This document shows, piece by piece, positions 8,079 through 15,051 of a DNA stretch of 64,000 nucleotides. Numbering within the stretch: the stretch's first letter is position 1; each line of letters opens with the position of its first letter. This DNA is from Actinomyces minihominis (GTDB lineage Bacteria > Actinomycetota > Actinomycetes > Actinomycetales > Actinomycetaceae): assembly GCF_900187855.1 (NCBI RefSeq), contig NZ_FYEG01000009.1, positions 1-64,000 on the forward strand, written 5' to 3'. Under the pieces are notes generated by a model, which had not been told where the DNA came from, searched no databases, and saw only the letters and a list, made by a program, of their open reading frames with translations. A program made the position numbers and the translations under genes.

Positions 8079-9619
8079 CGCTGCCCTCCCTCAGTTGCGG
8101 CGGGTTCAGTGGTGCCGAAAAGTAGTGCGGCTGAGACCAGGTTGTCCTGGGTGACTTCAGAACCGTTCAAAACCGTGACGACCTCGCCCTCATACAACAC
8201 GAACACCCGGTCGCAAAGTGCTACCAGTTCCTGGTCATCACTGGAGTTGAGGATGACGGTGACCCCGCTGGCGGCCAAGGTGCGGATGATTTCGTAGATT
8301 TCGGCCTTTGCACCGACGTCAACCCCCTTGGTGGGGTCATCGAGGAGGACGACGCGCGGGTCGTTCATCAGCCACTTGCCAAGCACGATCTTCTGCTGGT
8401 TGCCACCGGAGAGTGTCGAGACGGCGTCGCGTAGGCTGCCGATTTTGATTTGGAGGCGGTCGACTTCGGCGCCGGCCGCCTGCTTTTCGCGTCCAATGTT
8501 GACGAACCACTTGGCCATGAGGCGCTTGCGTCCGCTGATAATGGAGAGGTTCTCAAGGATGGGGCGCTTCATGAGCAGGCCCTGGCTGCCGCGGTCGCCG
8601 GGGACGAGGGCGACACCGGCAGAGATGCCGCCGCGAGGGCCACGGTAATTCTGGGTCTCACCGGCAATCTTGACCTCACCCGAAGTCTTGGGGATGTCGC
8701 CGAAGAGGACGTGCAGTAGCTCTGACTGCCCTTGACCCTGCAGGCCTCCCAGTCCCACGACCTCACCCTTACGGGCGTCAAGGTTGATTCCGCGCAGGGT
8801 GGCGGAGTGGAGGTTACGGGTTTCCAGCTGCACCTCTTCACTGAGGGCGGCGCGCTTGGTCTGTTCTGTTCCCTCTACCTCTTCCTCAACCAGGTCACCA
8901 ACCATAAGGCGGACCAGGCGGGCTTCAGACATGTCCTGCATATCGACGGAGGCGACGGTTTTGCCGTTGCGCAGAATGGTTGCCCTCTGGCAGATCTGCC
9001 GCACCTCTTCAAGGCGGTGCGAGACGAAGACGACAGCGACGCCCTCATCAACCAGTTGACGCACCATCGAGAAGACCAGTTCGACCTGGTCGCGGCGCAG
9101 TGAGGCGGTGGCTTCGTCGAGGACGAGGATGCGGGGGCGGCGGGCCACGGCCTTAGCGACCTCGACCAGCTGCTGGGAGCCCGGTGAAAGGTCGCCGACT
9201 TCCGTGTTCAGGGTGACCCCATCGTCCATTCCTGGAAGGAAGTGCGCCAGGGCTTCTTCCGCGTACTGGCGTGACTTTTTCTGGTCAACGAAACCGGCGC
9301 GGGAAATCTCGGTGCCGAGGAGCAGGTTGTCGGCAATGCTCAACTCGGGGACCAGCGACAGCTGCTGGTAAACGGAGGCGACGTGGTGGCGGTGAGCATC
9401 GATGGGGCGGGTGATTCGCACCGGCTGCCCAGCGATAGAAATGGTCGCCTGGTCAGGATTAACGGTGCCTGACAGCACCTTGTTCAAGGTGGATTTGCCA
9501 GAGCCGTTAGCACCCAGCAACCCGTGGACCTCACCCGCATTCACCTGAAGGCTGGCACCCTGAAGAGCCCGAACGCCGCCAAAGCGTTTGGAGACATCTT
9601 CCATAACGAGGAAAGGCAT
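8075..9619 (-). CDS. Sugar ABC transporter ATP-binding protein (RbsA type)
   Basis: This is a fused double ABC ATPase that powers the CUT2 importer. The 514 residues form two nucleotide-binding domains. Domain 1 has Walker A GANGSGKST, a linker region LSPGSQQLVE (in place of LSGGQ) and Walker B ILVLDEATASL. Domain 2 has a degenerate Walker A (GLQGQGQSE) but an intact LSGGNQQK signature and VVLLDDPTKGVDVG, the usual asymmetry of RbsA-like proteins. The start MPFLVMEDVSKRFGG follows the binding-protein gene by 62 bases that contain a strong hairpin. It overlaps the first permease gene by four bases. Confidence 0.93.
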   Translation of the reverse strand: MPFLVMEDVSKRFGGVRALQGASLQVNAGEVHGLLGANGSGKSTLNKVLSGTVNPDQATISIAGQPVRITRPIDAHRHHVASVYQQLSLVPELSIADNLLLGTEISRAGFVDQKKSRQYAEEALAHFLPGMDDGVTLNTEVGDLSPGSQQLVEVAKAVARRPRILVLDEATASLRRDQVELVFSMVRQLVDEGVAVVFVSHRLEEVRQICQRATILRNGKTVASVDMQDMSEARLVRLMVGDLVEEEVEGTEQTKRAALSEEVQLETRNLHSATLRGINLDARKGEVVGLGGLQGQGQSELLHVLFGDIPKTSGEVKIAGETQNYRGPRGGISAGVALVPGDRGSQGLLMKRPILENLSIISGRKRLMAKWFVNIGREKQAAGAEVDRLQIKIGSLRDAVSTLSGGNQQKIVLGKWLMNDPRVVLLDDPTKGVDVGAKAEIYEIIRTLAASGVTVILNSSDDQELVALCDRVFVLYEGEVVTVLNGSEVTQDNLVSAALLFGTTEPAATEGGQR

Positions 9620-9645
9620 TGAGAGTCTGCCCCTTTGCTGATGGT

Positions 9646-9674
9646 GGGGTGGGCCGGATGCACCGACCCACCCC
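9646..9674 (-). promoter_or_regulatory. Intercistronic hairpin after the binding-protein gene
   Basis: A 12-base stem, GGGGTGGGCCGG (9646-9657) with CCGACCCACCCC (9663-9674, one G-U pair), and a 5-base loop sit between the binding-protein stop and the ATPase start. Such structures protect the upstream mRNA or partly stop transcription, so the binding protein is made in excess over the transporter. That role is inferred from position. Confidence 0.6.
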
Positions 9675-9681
9675 GGGTTGG

Positions 9682-10785
9682 TTACTTGAAGTACGCCATG
9701 ACCTGGTCGGCGGTCAGGATTGAGTCCAGAACATAGGTGTCTGGCTTGTCCTTAACCGGCTCCCAGTACTCAGCAAAGTTGGCGTCGGTGATGGTCGGAT
9801 CCAGGGGCAGGATGATGGAGTGGCCGTCCTCAGCCAACTTCGATTCATCCAGTTCAAGGCCCTGCAGCTGGTTGACAGCGAAGTGCAGGGCGGTGGCACC
9901 CGTGCCCGGGGGGTTGATGACGCCGGCGGTCTTGAAGCCGGTGTCAAGCAGGTCGTTCCACATGCGCATGAAACCAACGCGGGCCTCACCCGTGGTGATG
10001 ACGGAGTCCGTCTTACCCGCAGCTTCAATAGCCTTCAGTGTGCCCTGGGCCATGCCGTCATAGGTCCAGATTCCGGCGATGTCCGGGTAGGTGGCAAGAA
10101 GGTCGGTGGCGACCGTCTGACCGGTGGTCTGGTCCCAGCCGCCGTCACCGCGGGTCAGAACTTCGATGCCTGCGGCTTCGAAGATGGGTTCCGCGCCGGC
10201 CCAACGAGCCTCGGTTGCCGGGTTGCCCGCGGCGCCCTCTACGGTAACAATCTTGGCGCCGTCCCCAACGGCCTCAGCAAACCAGGTGGCCGAAGCGGCC
10301 CCGAGGTCCTGCTGGGAGATACCGACGTTGAGGACCTCTTGGGTCTCTACCGCCTGGTCAATGGCGTAAACCTTGATGCCCTGGCCGATGGCTTCCTTGA
10401 AGACTGCGTCGAGGGCGGTGGCCGAGTTGGGGTCGATAATGATGGCGTCGACGCCCTTGTTAATGAGGTTGCGAACCTGCTGGATCTGACCGTTTACATC
10501 CGTGTCAGCGTTCTCCATGACCAGTTCGTCGAGGACGCCCTGCTCTTTGTACTCATTAAAGACTTCCTCGATGGCCTCAATCATCTGGGTTCTGTACTCA
10601 GAACCCACGAACGCGTTTGAGACACCGATGGTGAACGGGCCGGCACTGGTAGAGGTTTCCCCTCCCCCACTCTCGGTACCTTCGGTACCGGAGTCCGTGC
10701 CCGCCGGAGTAGGTGATGAACAAGCTGCGACCAGCGACAGGCCGGCCACAGCAGCTAGTGCTGCGACTGTCTTCCTTATCTTCAC
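9682..10785 (-). CDS. Sugar-binding lipoprotein of the CUT2 ABC importer
   Basis: This is the extracytoplasmic substrate-binding protein of the sugar importer (periplasmic-binding-protein family with RbsB-like fold). I place the start at the GTG at 10785, preceded by AAGGAGG at five bases; the open frame continues 37 codons upstream without family similarity. The 367-residue product has a lipoprotein signal (KIRK, hydrophobic core, LVAAC with C22 as lipidation site), then a low-complexity Gly/Ser/Thr/Glu spacer (to about residue 50). The mature domain starts GPFTIGVSNAFVGSEYR and contains INKGVDAIIIDPNSATALD and the ligand-side segment GIWTYDGMAQG. It is the first gene of the transporter operon, downstream of a ROK-like operator. 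Confidence 0.9.
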   Translation of the reverse strand: MKIRKTVAALAAVAGLSLVAACSSPTPAGTDSGTEGTESGGGETSTSAGPFTIGVSNAFVGSEYRTQMIEAIEEVFNEYKEQGVLDELVMENADTDVNGQIQQVRNLINKGVDAIIIDPNSATALDAVFKEAIGQGIKVYAIDQAVETQEVLNVGISQQDLGAASATWFAEAVGDGAKIVTVEGAAGNPATEARWAGAEPIFEAAGIEVLTRGDGGWDQTTGQTVATDLLATYPDIAGIWTYDGMAQGTLKAIEAAGKTDSVITTGEARVGFMRMWNDLLDTGFKTAGVINPPGTGATALHFAVNQLQGLELDESKLAEDGHSIILPLDPTITDANFAEYWEPVKDKPDTYVLDSILTADQVMAYFK

Positions 10786-10905
10786 TGCGTCCTCCTTTGG
10801 ACCATGAACTGTTCCACTTTGGACACCGGACGAACCCAGATCATCGTTCGCCTGGCGCTTCAGTTCTGTCTTTTCAGATCTGCGGTGCAACTCCAACGCT
10901 GGTGG

Positions 10906-10926
10906 TTATTTTTGCACTGCAAATAA
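10906..10926. promoter_or_regulatory. Putative ROK/NagC-like operator before the sugar operon
   Basis: TTATTT (10906-10911), nine bases, AAATAA (10921-10926) form a perfect palindrome, extended to GTTATTT-N9-AAATAAC. The TTATTT-N9-AAATAA pattern resembles Mlc/NagC-type ROK operators. It lies about 120 bases before the binding-protein gene. Just upstream in transcription are two overlapping minus-strand TAGAAT boxes (10933-10938 and 10938-10943) that could be -10 elements, so a bound repressor would block at about +5 to +25. The rest of 10786-11084 shows no gene. Confidence 0.55.
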
Positions 10927-11084
10927 CTGGTTATTCTATTCTACCTAGCTTTTATGTTTGATAGGTCATAAATCAACTGAAAGATTGTCTCAGTTTTGTA
11001 AAGGCCAGGTCACGCACAAGCTTGCCTAAAGCGGTTGCGGAGGGCAACGGACCGCCCCGCTGACAAGCGAAACGGTCAAAGTCT

Positions 11085-12266
11085 CTAGTTGGTAGAGAGA
11101 AGTGAACGGATGCCCCCGGCTTGACGCAAGGCGAACATTCCGGCACCAATAATCTTGCCTTCATCACCGAGGGCGGCAGTGCGCAACTCTGGCATATGAA
11201 CGACATTGCCCTGCAGGCGTTCAGCGATCATCGGGATCAGCAACTCTGACCAGCGCTCAAAAAGGCCACCGAACACCACGATGTCGGGGGCAATCATGGC
11301 GCAGACATTCACCAGGTGGAAAGCGTAGTCATCAGCCACGGACTCAACCATCGCCAGGGCTTCCTGGTCGCCTTCTTCAGCGGCGCGGAAAACAGAATCA
11401 GCCGAATCCACCTCGGGTGATACCACGCGGGCATCGATCGCCCTTTGCAGCAAGCCCTGCTCTCCCAGTTCGGTTTCTAGGTGACCGAAGCCGTAACGCT
11501 GGTGCTTGAGGCCCGAAACATCGCGCAGCATACGACCGAACTGTCCGGCTGCACCGTGGTTGCCCCGCCACAGGCGCCCGTCCTCAACAATGCCGGCACC
11601 AACACCCTGGAAGACCGCCATGGCGACCAGGGTCTTGTGATTCGCCGACTCTAGATTGAGATACTCGGCCAGGGCAATCAGGTTGACATCATTCTCAACC
11701 GTGACGGGAGCGCGTGTCACAGCCTTGAGCGGGCTGACCACCTGCAGGTCGTACCACTGCAGGGCGGGAGCAATCAGAACAGCCCCATCTTCGGAGACGG
11801 GCCCGGGGACGGAGACTCCGACAGCTGCCAGGTGATCGCCCTCTCGGGCGTCCCATTCCGCGACAGTCTCTACCAGCAGGTCGAGCTTGCCCTGAGCGTC
11901 CGTACCATCAAGCGGAACCCGATCCCTCTCAATCTCTTCACCAGCCAGGTTGAGAAGCGCCACCTCAATGGCGCTTTCCCAAATATCAATGGCCAGGATC
12001 GAACGGGCGTCCGGGTTGAAGCGGACCATCAGTGAGGGGCGGCCCCCCGTGGCCTCATTACTACCGGCCTCAACGACTAGGTTCTGGGCCATAAGTGAGG
12101 TGGTCAGACGGTTGACGGTTGCAGGTGACATGCGCGTCAGACGCGCAATCTCTACCCTTGAGAGCTCTCCCCCGGCAACGAGGGTTTGAATGATGCGCAT
12201 CCGGTTGTACTGAGACAACTCTGGCAGGCCCGCGTCTCTTGCGTACGCGAGTTCCTTCTTGAGCAC
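11085..12266 (-). CDS. ROK-family transcriptional regulator
   Basis: This is a NagC/XylR-type repressor with an N-terminal winged helix-turn-helix (about residues 18-75, including SRVEIARLTRMSPATVNRL) and a C-terminal ROK sugar-kinase-like domain (about 90-385). The start is a GTG at 12266 with AGGAG seven bases upstream. The ROK core has AVGVSVPGPV, the ENDVN motif (VTVENDVNLIAL) and GVGAGIVEDG. The usual zinc-binding CxCGxxGCxE cluster is absent: the matching segment reads GLKHQRYGFGHLETELG. It lies directly upstream of the sugar ABC operon on the same strand and probably controls it in response to the imported sugar or its phosphate. Confidence 0.88.
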   Translation of the reverse strand: MLKKELAYARDAGLPELSQYNRMRIIQTLVAGGELSRVEIARLTRMSPATVNRLTTSLMAQNLVVEAGSNEATGGRPSLMVRFNPDARSILAIDIWESAIEVALLNLAGEEIERDRVPLDGTDAQGKLDLLVETVAEWDAREGDHLAAVGVSVPGPVSEDGAVLIAPALQWYDLQVVSPLKAVTRAPVTVENDVNLIALAEYLNLESANHKTLVAMAVFQGVGAGIVEDGRLWRGNHGAAGQFGRMLRDVSGLKHQRYGFGHLETELGEQGLLQRAIDARVVSPEVDSADSVFRAAEEGDQEALAMVESVADDYAFHLVNVCAMIAPDIVVFGGLFERWSELLIPMIAERLQGNVVHMPELRTAALGDEGKIIGAGMFALRQAGGIRSLLSTN

Positions 12267-12386
12267 CAGACACTCCTAACCCTGAGCCAGCGATGAAGTT
12301 GTGATCGAAACCAAACATTCGAGCGCGACTACCAGAGATTTTTCACCGCTGATCAGATCACATTAAGAGTTATATCAGGCCATTAG

Positions 12387-12412
12387 CTAACGGGTTAGTA
12401 AAGGGGCCTAAC
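12387..12412. promoter_or_regulatory. Clustered CTAAC/GTTAG half-sites upstream of the ROK gene
   Basis: CTAAC (12387-12391), GTTAG (12394-12398) and CTAAC (12408-12412) form two overlapping inverted repeats about 120 bases before the ROK start codon. GTTAG-N9-CTAAC has the spacing of a helix-turn-helix dimer site. It may be the regulator's own operator, but it differs from the TTATTT palindrome at 10906. The rest of 12267-12465 shows no gene. Confidence 0.35.
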
Positions 12413-12465
12413 GATCACCCGAAGGTTCACCAACCGAAGCCTCAGGTCAATCCATTTATGGGACC

Positions 12466-13377
12466 TCAGTCGGACCCGCGTCGCGAGGCTGCGTAACCGG
12501 AGCGCCAGACGTAGAGGCCACCGATGATGGCAGTGCTGGTCCACGCGACCATCCACCAGGGGAAGTTCGGCAGGCCGGAGGGTTGGCCGACCTCAGCAAC
12601 CGCTGCGCTCGGCGTGGGAAGAACACGTTCGCCGGTTACGAGGATCCGCTGGGTGTTGATTCCAAGAGGTGTGCAGGTCACCAGGGTGACGAGATCACGG
12701 GACGGGTCGGCAAGGAGCTCCTCAGACTCATCGGGTTCCACGATTCGAATATCGGTGACGGCGTAGACCAGCGCTTCACCCTGCACCTCGATCGTAAAGG
12801 TATCCCCTACCTTTGCTCGGTCCAGGTAGGTGAACATGGCGGCATCGGCAAGGCCGCGGTGCCCCGTCAGCACCGACCTCGTTCCCACCCCACCAACCGG
12901 AAGGGAGGTCCCTTCGAGATGACCGATACCCTTTAGTAGGGTGGCATCCGCGGTGCCGTGGTAAACCGGCAGGTCGACCCCCGCCTTTTCGTAGCGGATT
13001 CGAGCCATCACCCCGTCGACGGACTTGAGCATATCGTCATAGATAAAGCTGTCAGCACCTGAACCTTCCCCCGTGGGGACATTCGTGTTGGCACCCACGA
13101 AGGCCCCGCTGGCAAGGGCGTCGTTATAAGCATGGGCCTCGTCAACAACGGCCCTGCGTTCCTCAGCTGCCTCACTGAAGACACTGGCGGTGTTCTTGGC
13201 GAGGGCGTTCGCCTGGTTAACCTGGAAAGCCCAGGACGAGGCGCTGGGATAGAGCAGGACAGTCACCCCGATCAGGACAACCAATGCCCCCACCAGCGCG
13301 GGAACGGGTAGCTTCCAGCGGTGCGCGGGGGCAGTGGCCGATGGTGTAGTGCGCCTGCCGACTCTGCTGGAAGTCAT
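12466..13377 (-). CDS. Class C (pilus-polymerising) sortase
   Basis: This is a membrane-anchored transpeptidase that joins pilin subunits through a sorting-signal threonine and a pilin-motif lysine. The 303-residue protein has an N-terminal membrane span (about 26-46), a catalytic domain with TGHRG (H173), TLVTC (C235) and the downstream arginine R244, and a C-terminal membrane span (about 273-291), the two-span layout of class C enzymes. The lid region (about 85-125) is present, but I do not see the usual Asp-Pro-aromatic lid motif. It is the third gene of the pilus operon, 116 bases after the major pilin gene, with an intercistronic hairpin between. The sequence just before its start is A/T-rich. 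Confidence 0.92.
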   Translation of the reverse strand: MTSSRVGRRTTPSATAPAHRWKLPVPALVGALVVLIGVTVLLYPSASSWAFQVNQANALAKNTASVFSEAAEERRAVVDEAHAYNDALASGAFVGANTNVPTGEGSGADSFIYDDMLKSVDGVMARIRYEKAGVDLPVYHGTADATLLKGIGHLEGTSLPVGGVGTRSVLTGHRGLADAAMFTYLDRAKVGDTFTIEVQGEALVYAVTDIRIVEPDESEELLADPSRDLVTLVTCTPLGINTQRILVTGERVLPTPSAAVAEVGQPSGLPNFPWWMVAWTSTAIIGGLYVWRSGYAASRRGSD

Positions 13378-13431
13378 GTCCCAGACCTTTCCTTATATAT
13401 ATGTCTGTATATGTCCCAAACGTGCCGAGGC

Positions 13432-13469
13432 GCTGGGGCCGTGACGAATGGTTACGCCAGGGCCCCAGC
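13432..13469 (-). promoter_or_regulatory. Hairpin between pilin and sortase genes
   Basis: A perfect 9-base stem, GCTGGGGCC (13432-13440) with GGCCCCAGC (13461-13469), lies 24 bases after the pilin stop. It is not followed by a U tract. It probably lowers sortase expression relative to pilin, or stabilises the pilin mRNA; this is inferred from position. Confidence 0.55.
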
Positions 13470-13493
13470 ACTGTTCGGCTAGGCCTCTAACAC

Positions 13494-14930
13494 CTACTCG
13501 GAAACAGACTTCCTACGGCTACGACTTGCCAGGGCAATACCGCCGCCGATGGCGATGATTGCGATGCCGCCCATGGTCATCAGCATGGTGCCGTTGGCGC
13601 CCGTGACTGGCAGACCCGGAACTGTCTTCTGGGTGTTGGTTACAGAAACCGCCTTCGTGGATGCTGCGGCTGTAGCACCGGCAGCAACGTCGACTGTTTG
13701 CTTAAAGGTACCCGTGTAGCCTGCAGGTGCCTTCGTCTCCTTCACACAGTAGGTGCCAGCCTTAAGGCCGGTGCTGGTAGCCACACCGTTCACGGCTGGC
13801 GTGCCGCCACCGGTGGTAATAGTGTCAACCAAGACTGCGTCCGTAGCACCACACTCTCCCGTACGGATCTCGAACTCCGCACCATTTAGAAGCTTGGATG
13901 CGTTAGCAGCATCAGACTTGGTGATCTCAATGGCCCCCCACAGGGTCTGGGCAGTGTTCGTATCGAACCCACCGACATTCGCCAGGTTGGTTATGGTGCC
14001 AATCCCGTGGACTGTCGTCTCAAAGGTGAATGTCAGGTAGTAACCAGCCTTGAGAGCGTTGAGAGCAGTGAAGCTGGTAGCGGTAGCAGTCAGGGTGCCC
14101 CCCTGCCCCGTCGTTGCGTTGGCACCAGTAACAGCGGTGGTGAATGAGCTAGTCACATCTGTAGCTCCCGTAACCCCCGGCTGGTGAGCTTCAACAAGCA
14201 TTGAGTCCGCGACATACTTCAACCGACCATCAAGAACGTCACTCATAACAAAGGTGCTCAGCGGTGCGTTGATGTTCTTGGATGTGACGGTCCAGCTCAC
14301 AGCATCGCCCTCTTTGACCGCGCCTGCGTCATCCACAGTCTTCCCCGTTTCACCCTCGGTGAGGAGGTTCTTCGGGTAGGCGTGGATATCGTAGCGCCAG
14401 CCGTTTGCCCCAGCGGGCATCGGGACTGTCACGATGAACGGAGCCGACTTCTCGGTGACGTTGGCGGGGGCGCCAGTTTCACAAACCAGGTAAGCCCCAA
14501 CGGCAAGGCTCGCAGAAGCCAGGCCCGCGTCACTGGTCGGACCAATGGCGGTGCCGGCACCAACAGTCTGTCCGGTCACCTCTGGCGCAACCGATTCCCC
14601 CCCACATGAGTAGGAGAGGCTGTTCAGCAGCTCCCAATCCAGTGGATCAGCCAGATCGATGCTGGTGATCGGGTAGGCCGTGAATGTCACTCCCCCTAAG
14701 GGAAGCTTGTCCGAAATCGTTACGGGTGCGCCAGTACCTGTAAAGGCTGCGTCGACCCCGACAAACTTGTGGATGTTGAGGGTTCCCGATGTGGGAGCCT
14801 CCGGCTGACCAGGACCCGAACCGTACTCAATCGGATCTGCAGCGGCGATACCGGCCAGGGCTGTGAGTGCCAAGCCGGCAACCCCAACACCCGCAAGGGT
14901 TCTCCCTACGAGCCTGTTGCGTGTTGTCAT
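13494..14930 (-). CDS. LPXTG major pilin (SpaA/FimA-like shaft subunit)
   Basis: This is the shaft subunit of a sortase-assembled pilus. The 478-residue precursor has a Sec signal (about 1-31, ending AGIAAADP). The pilin motif WRYDIHAYPKN (178-188) supplies the linking lysine K187. An E-box-like segment YCVKETKAPAGY (394-405) carries the conserved glutamate E398 of intramolecular isopeptide domains. The cell-wall sorting signal is LPVTG (440-444), a hydrophobic span and the tail RSRRKSVSE. Middle domains resemble the D1/D2 pilin folds. It lies between the adhesin and sortase genes, the order of Actinomyces fimbrial operons. Attachment to surfaces or other cells is the likely role. Confidence 0.93.
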   Translation of the reverse strand: MTTRNRLVGRTLAGVGVAGLALTALAGIAAADPIEYGSGPGQPEAPTSGTLNIHKFVGVDAAFTGTGAPVTISDKLPLGGVTFTAYPITSIDLADPLDWELLNSLSYSCGGESVAPEVTGQTVGAGTAIGPTSDAGLASASLAVGAYLVCETGAPANVTEKSAPFIVTVPMPAGANGWRYDIHAYPKNLLTEGETGKTVDDAGAVKEGDAVSWTVTSKNINAPLSTFVMSDVLDGRLKYVADSMLVEAHQPGVTGATDVTSSFTTAVTGANATTGQGGTLTATATSFTALNALKAGYYLTFTFETTVHGIGTITNLANVGGFDTNTAQTLWGAIEITKSDAANASKLLNGAEFEIRTGECGATDAVLVDTITTGGGTPAVNGVATSTGLKAGTYCVKETKAPAGYTGTFKQTVDVAAGATAAASTKAVSVTNTQKTVPGLPVTGANGTMLMTMGGIAIIAIGGGIALASRSRRKSVSE

Positions 14931-15021
14931 GGGAACTACCTCTCTCTACCTGACTGCAGTTGCTAGTCAGCATTTCTTTTGGGCTGTCGTGCCCGGTTTT
15001 TGAAGATGATTTCTTTTTGGT

Positions 15022-15046
15022 GGACCCGACCCTTCTGGTCGGGACC
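15022..15046 (-). promoter_or_regulatory. Hairpin between adhesin and pilin genes
   Basis: Arms GGACCCGACC (15022-15031) and GGTCGGGACC (15037-15046) pair except for one mismatch, with a five-base loop. The structure begins directly after the adhesin stop codon and lies about 90 bases before the pilin start. It may mark an mRNA-processing point that lets the pilin be made in excess over the tip adhesin. Confidence 0.5.
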
Positions 15047-15051
15047 CTTTT

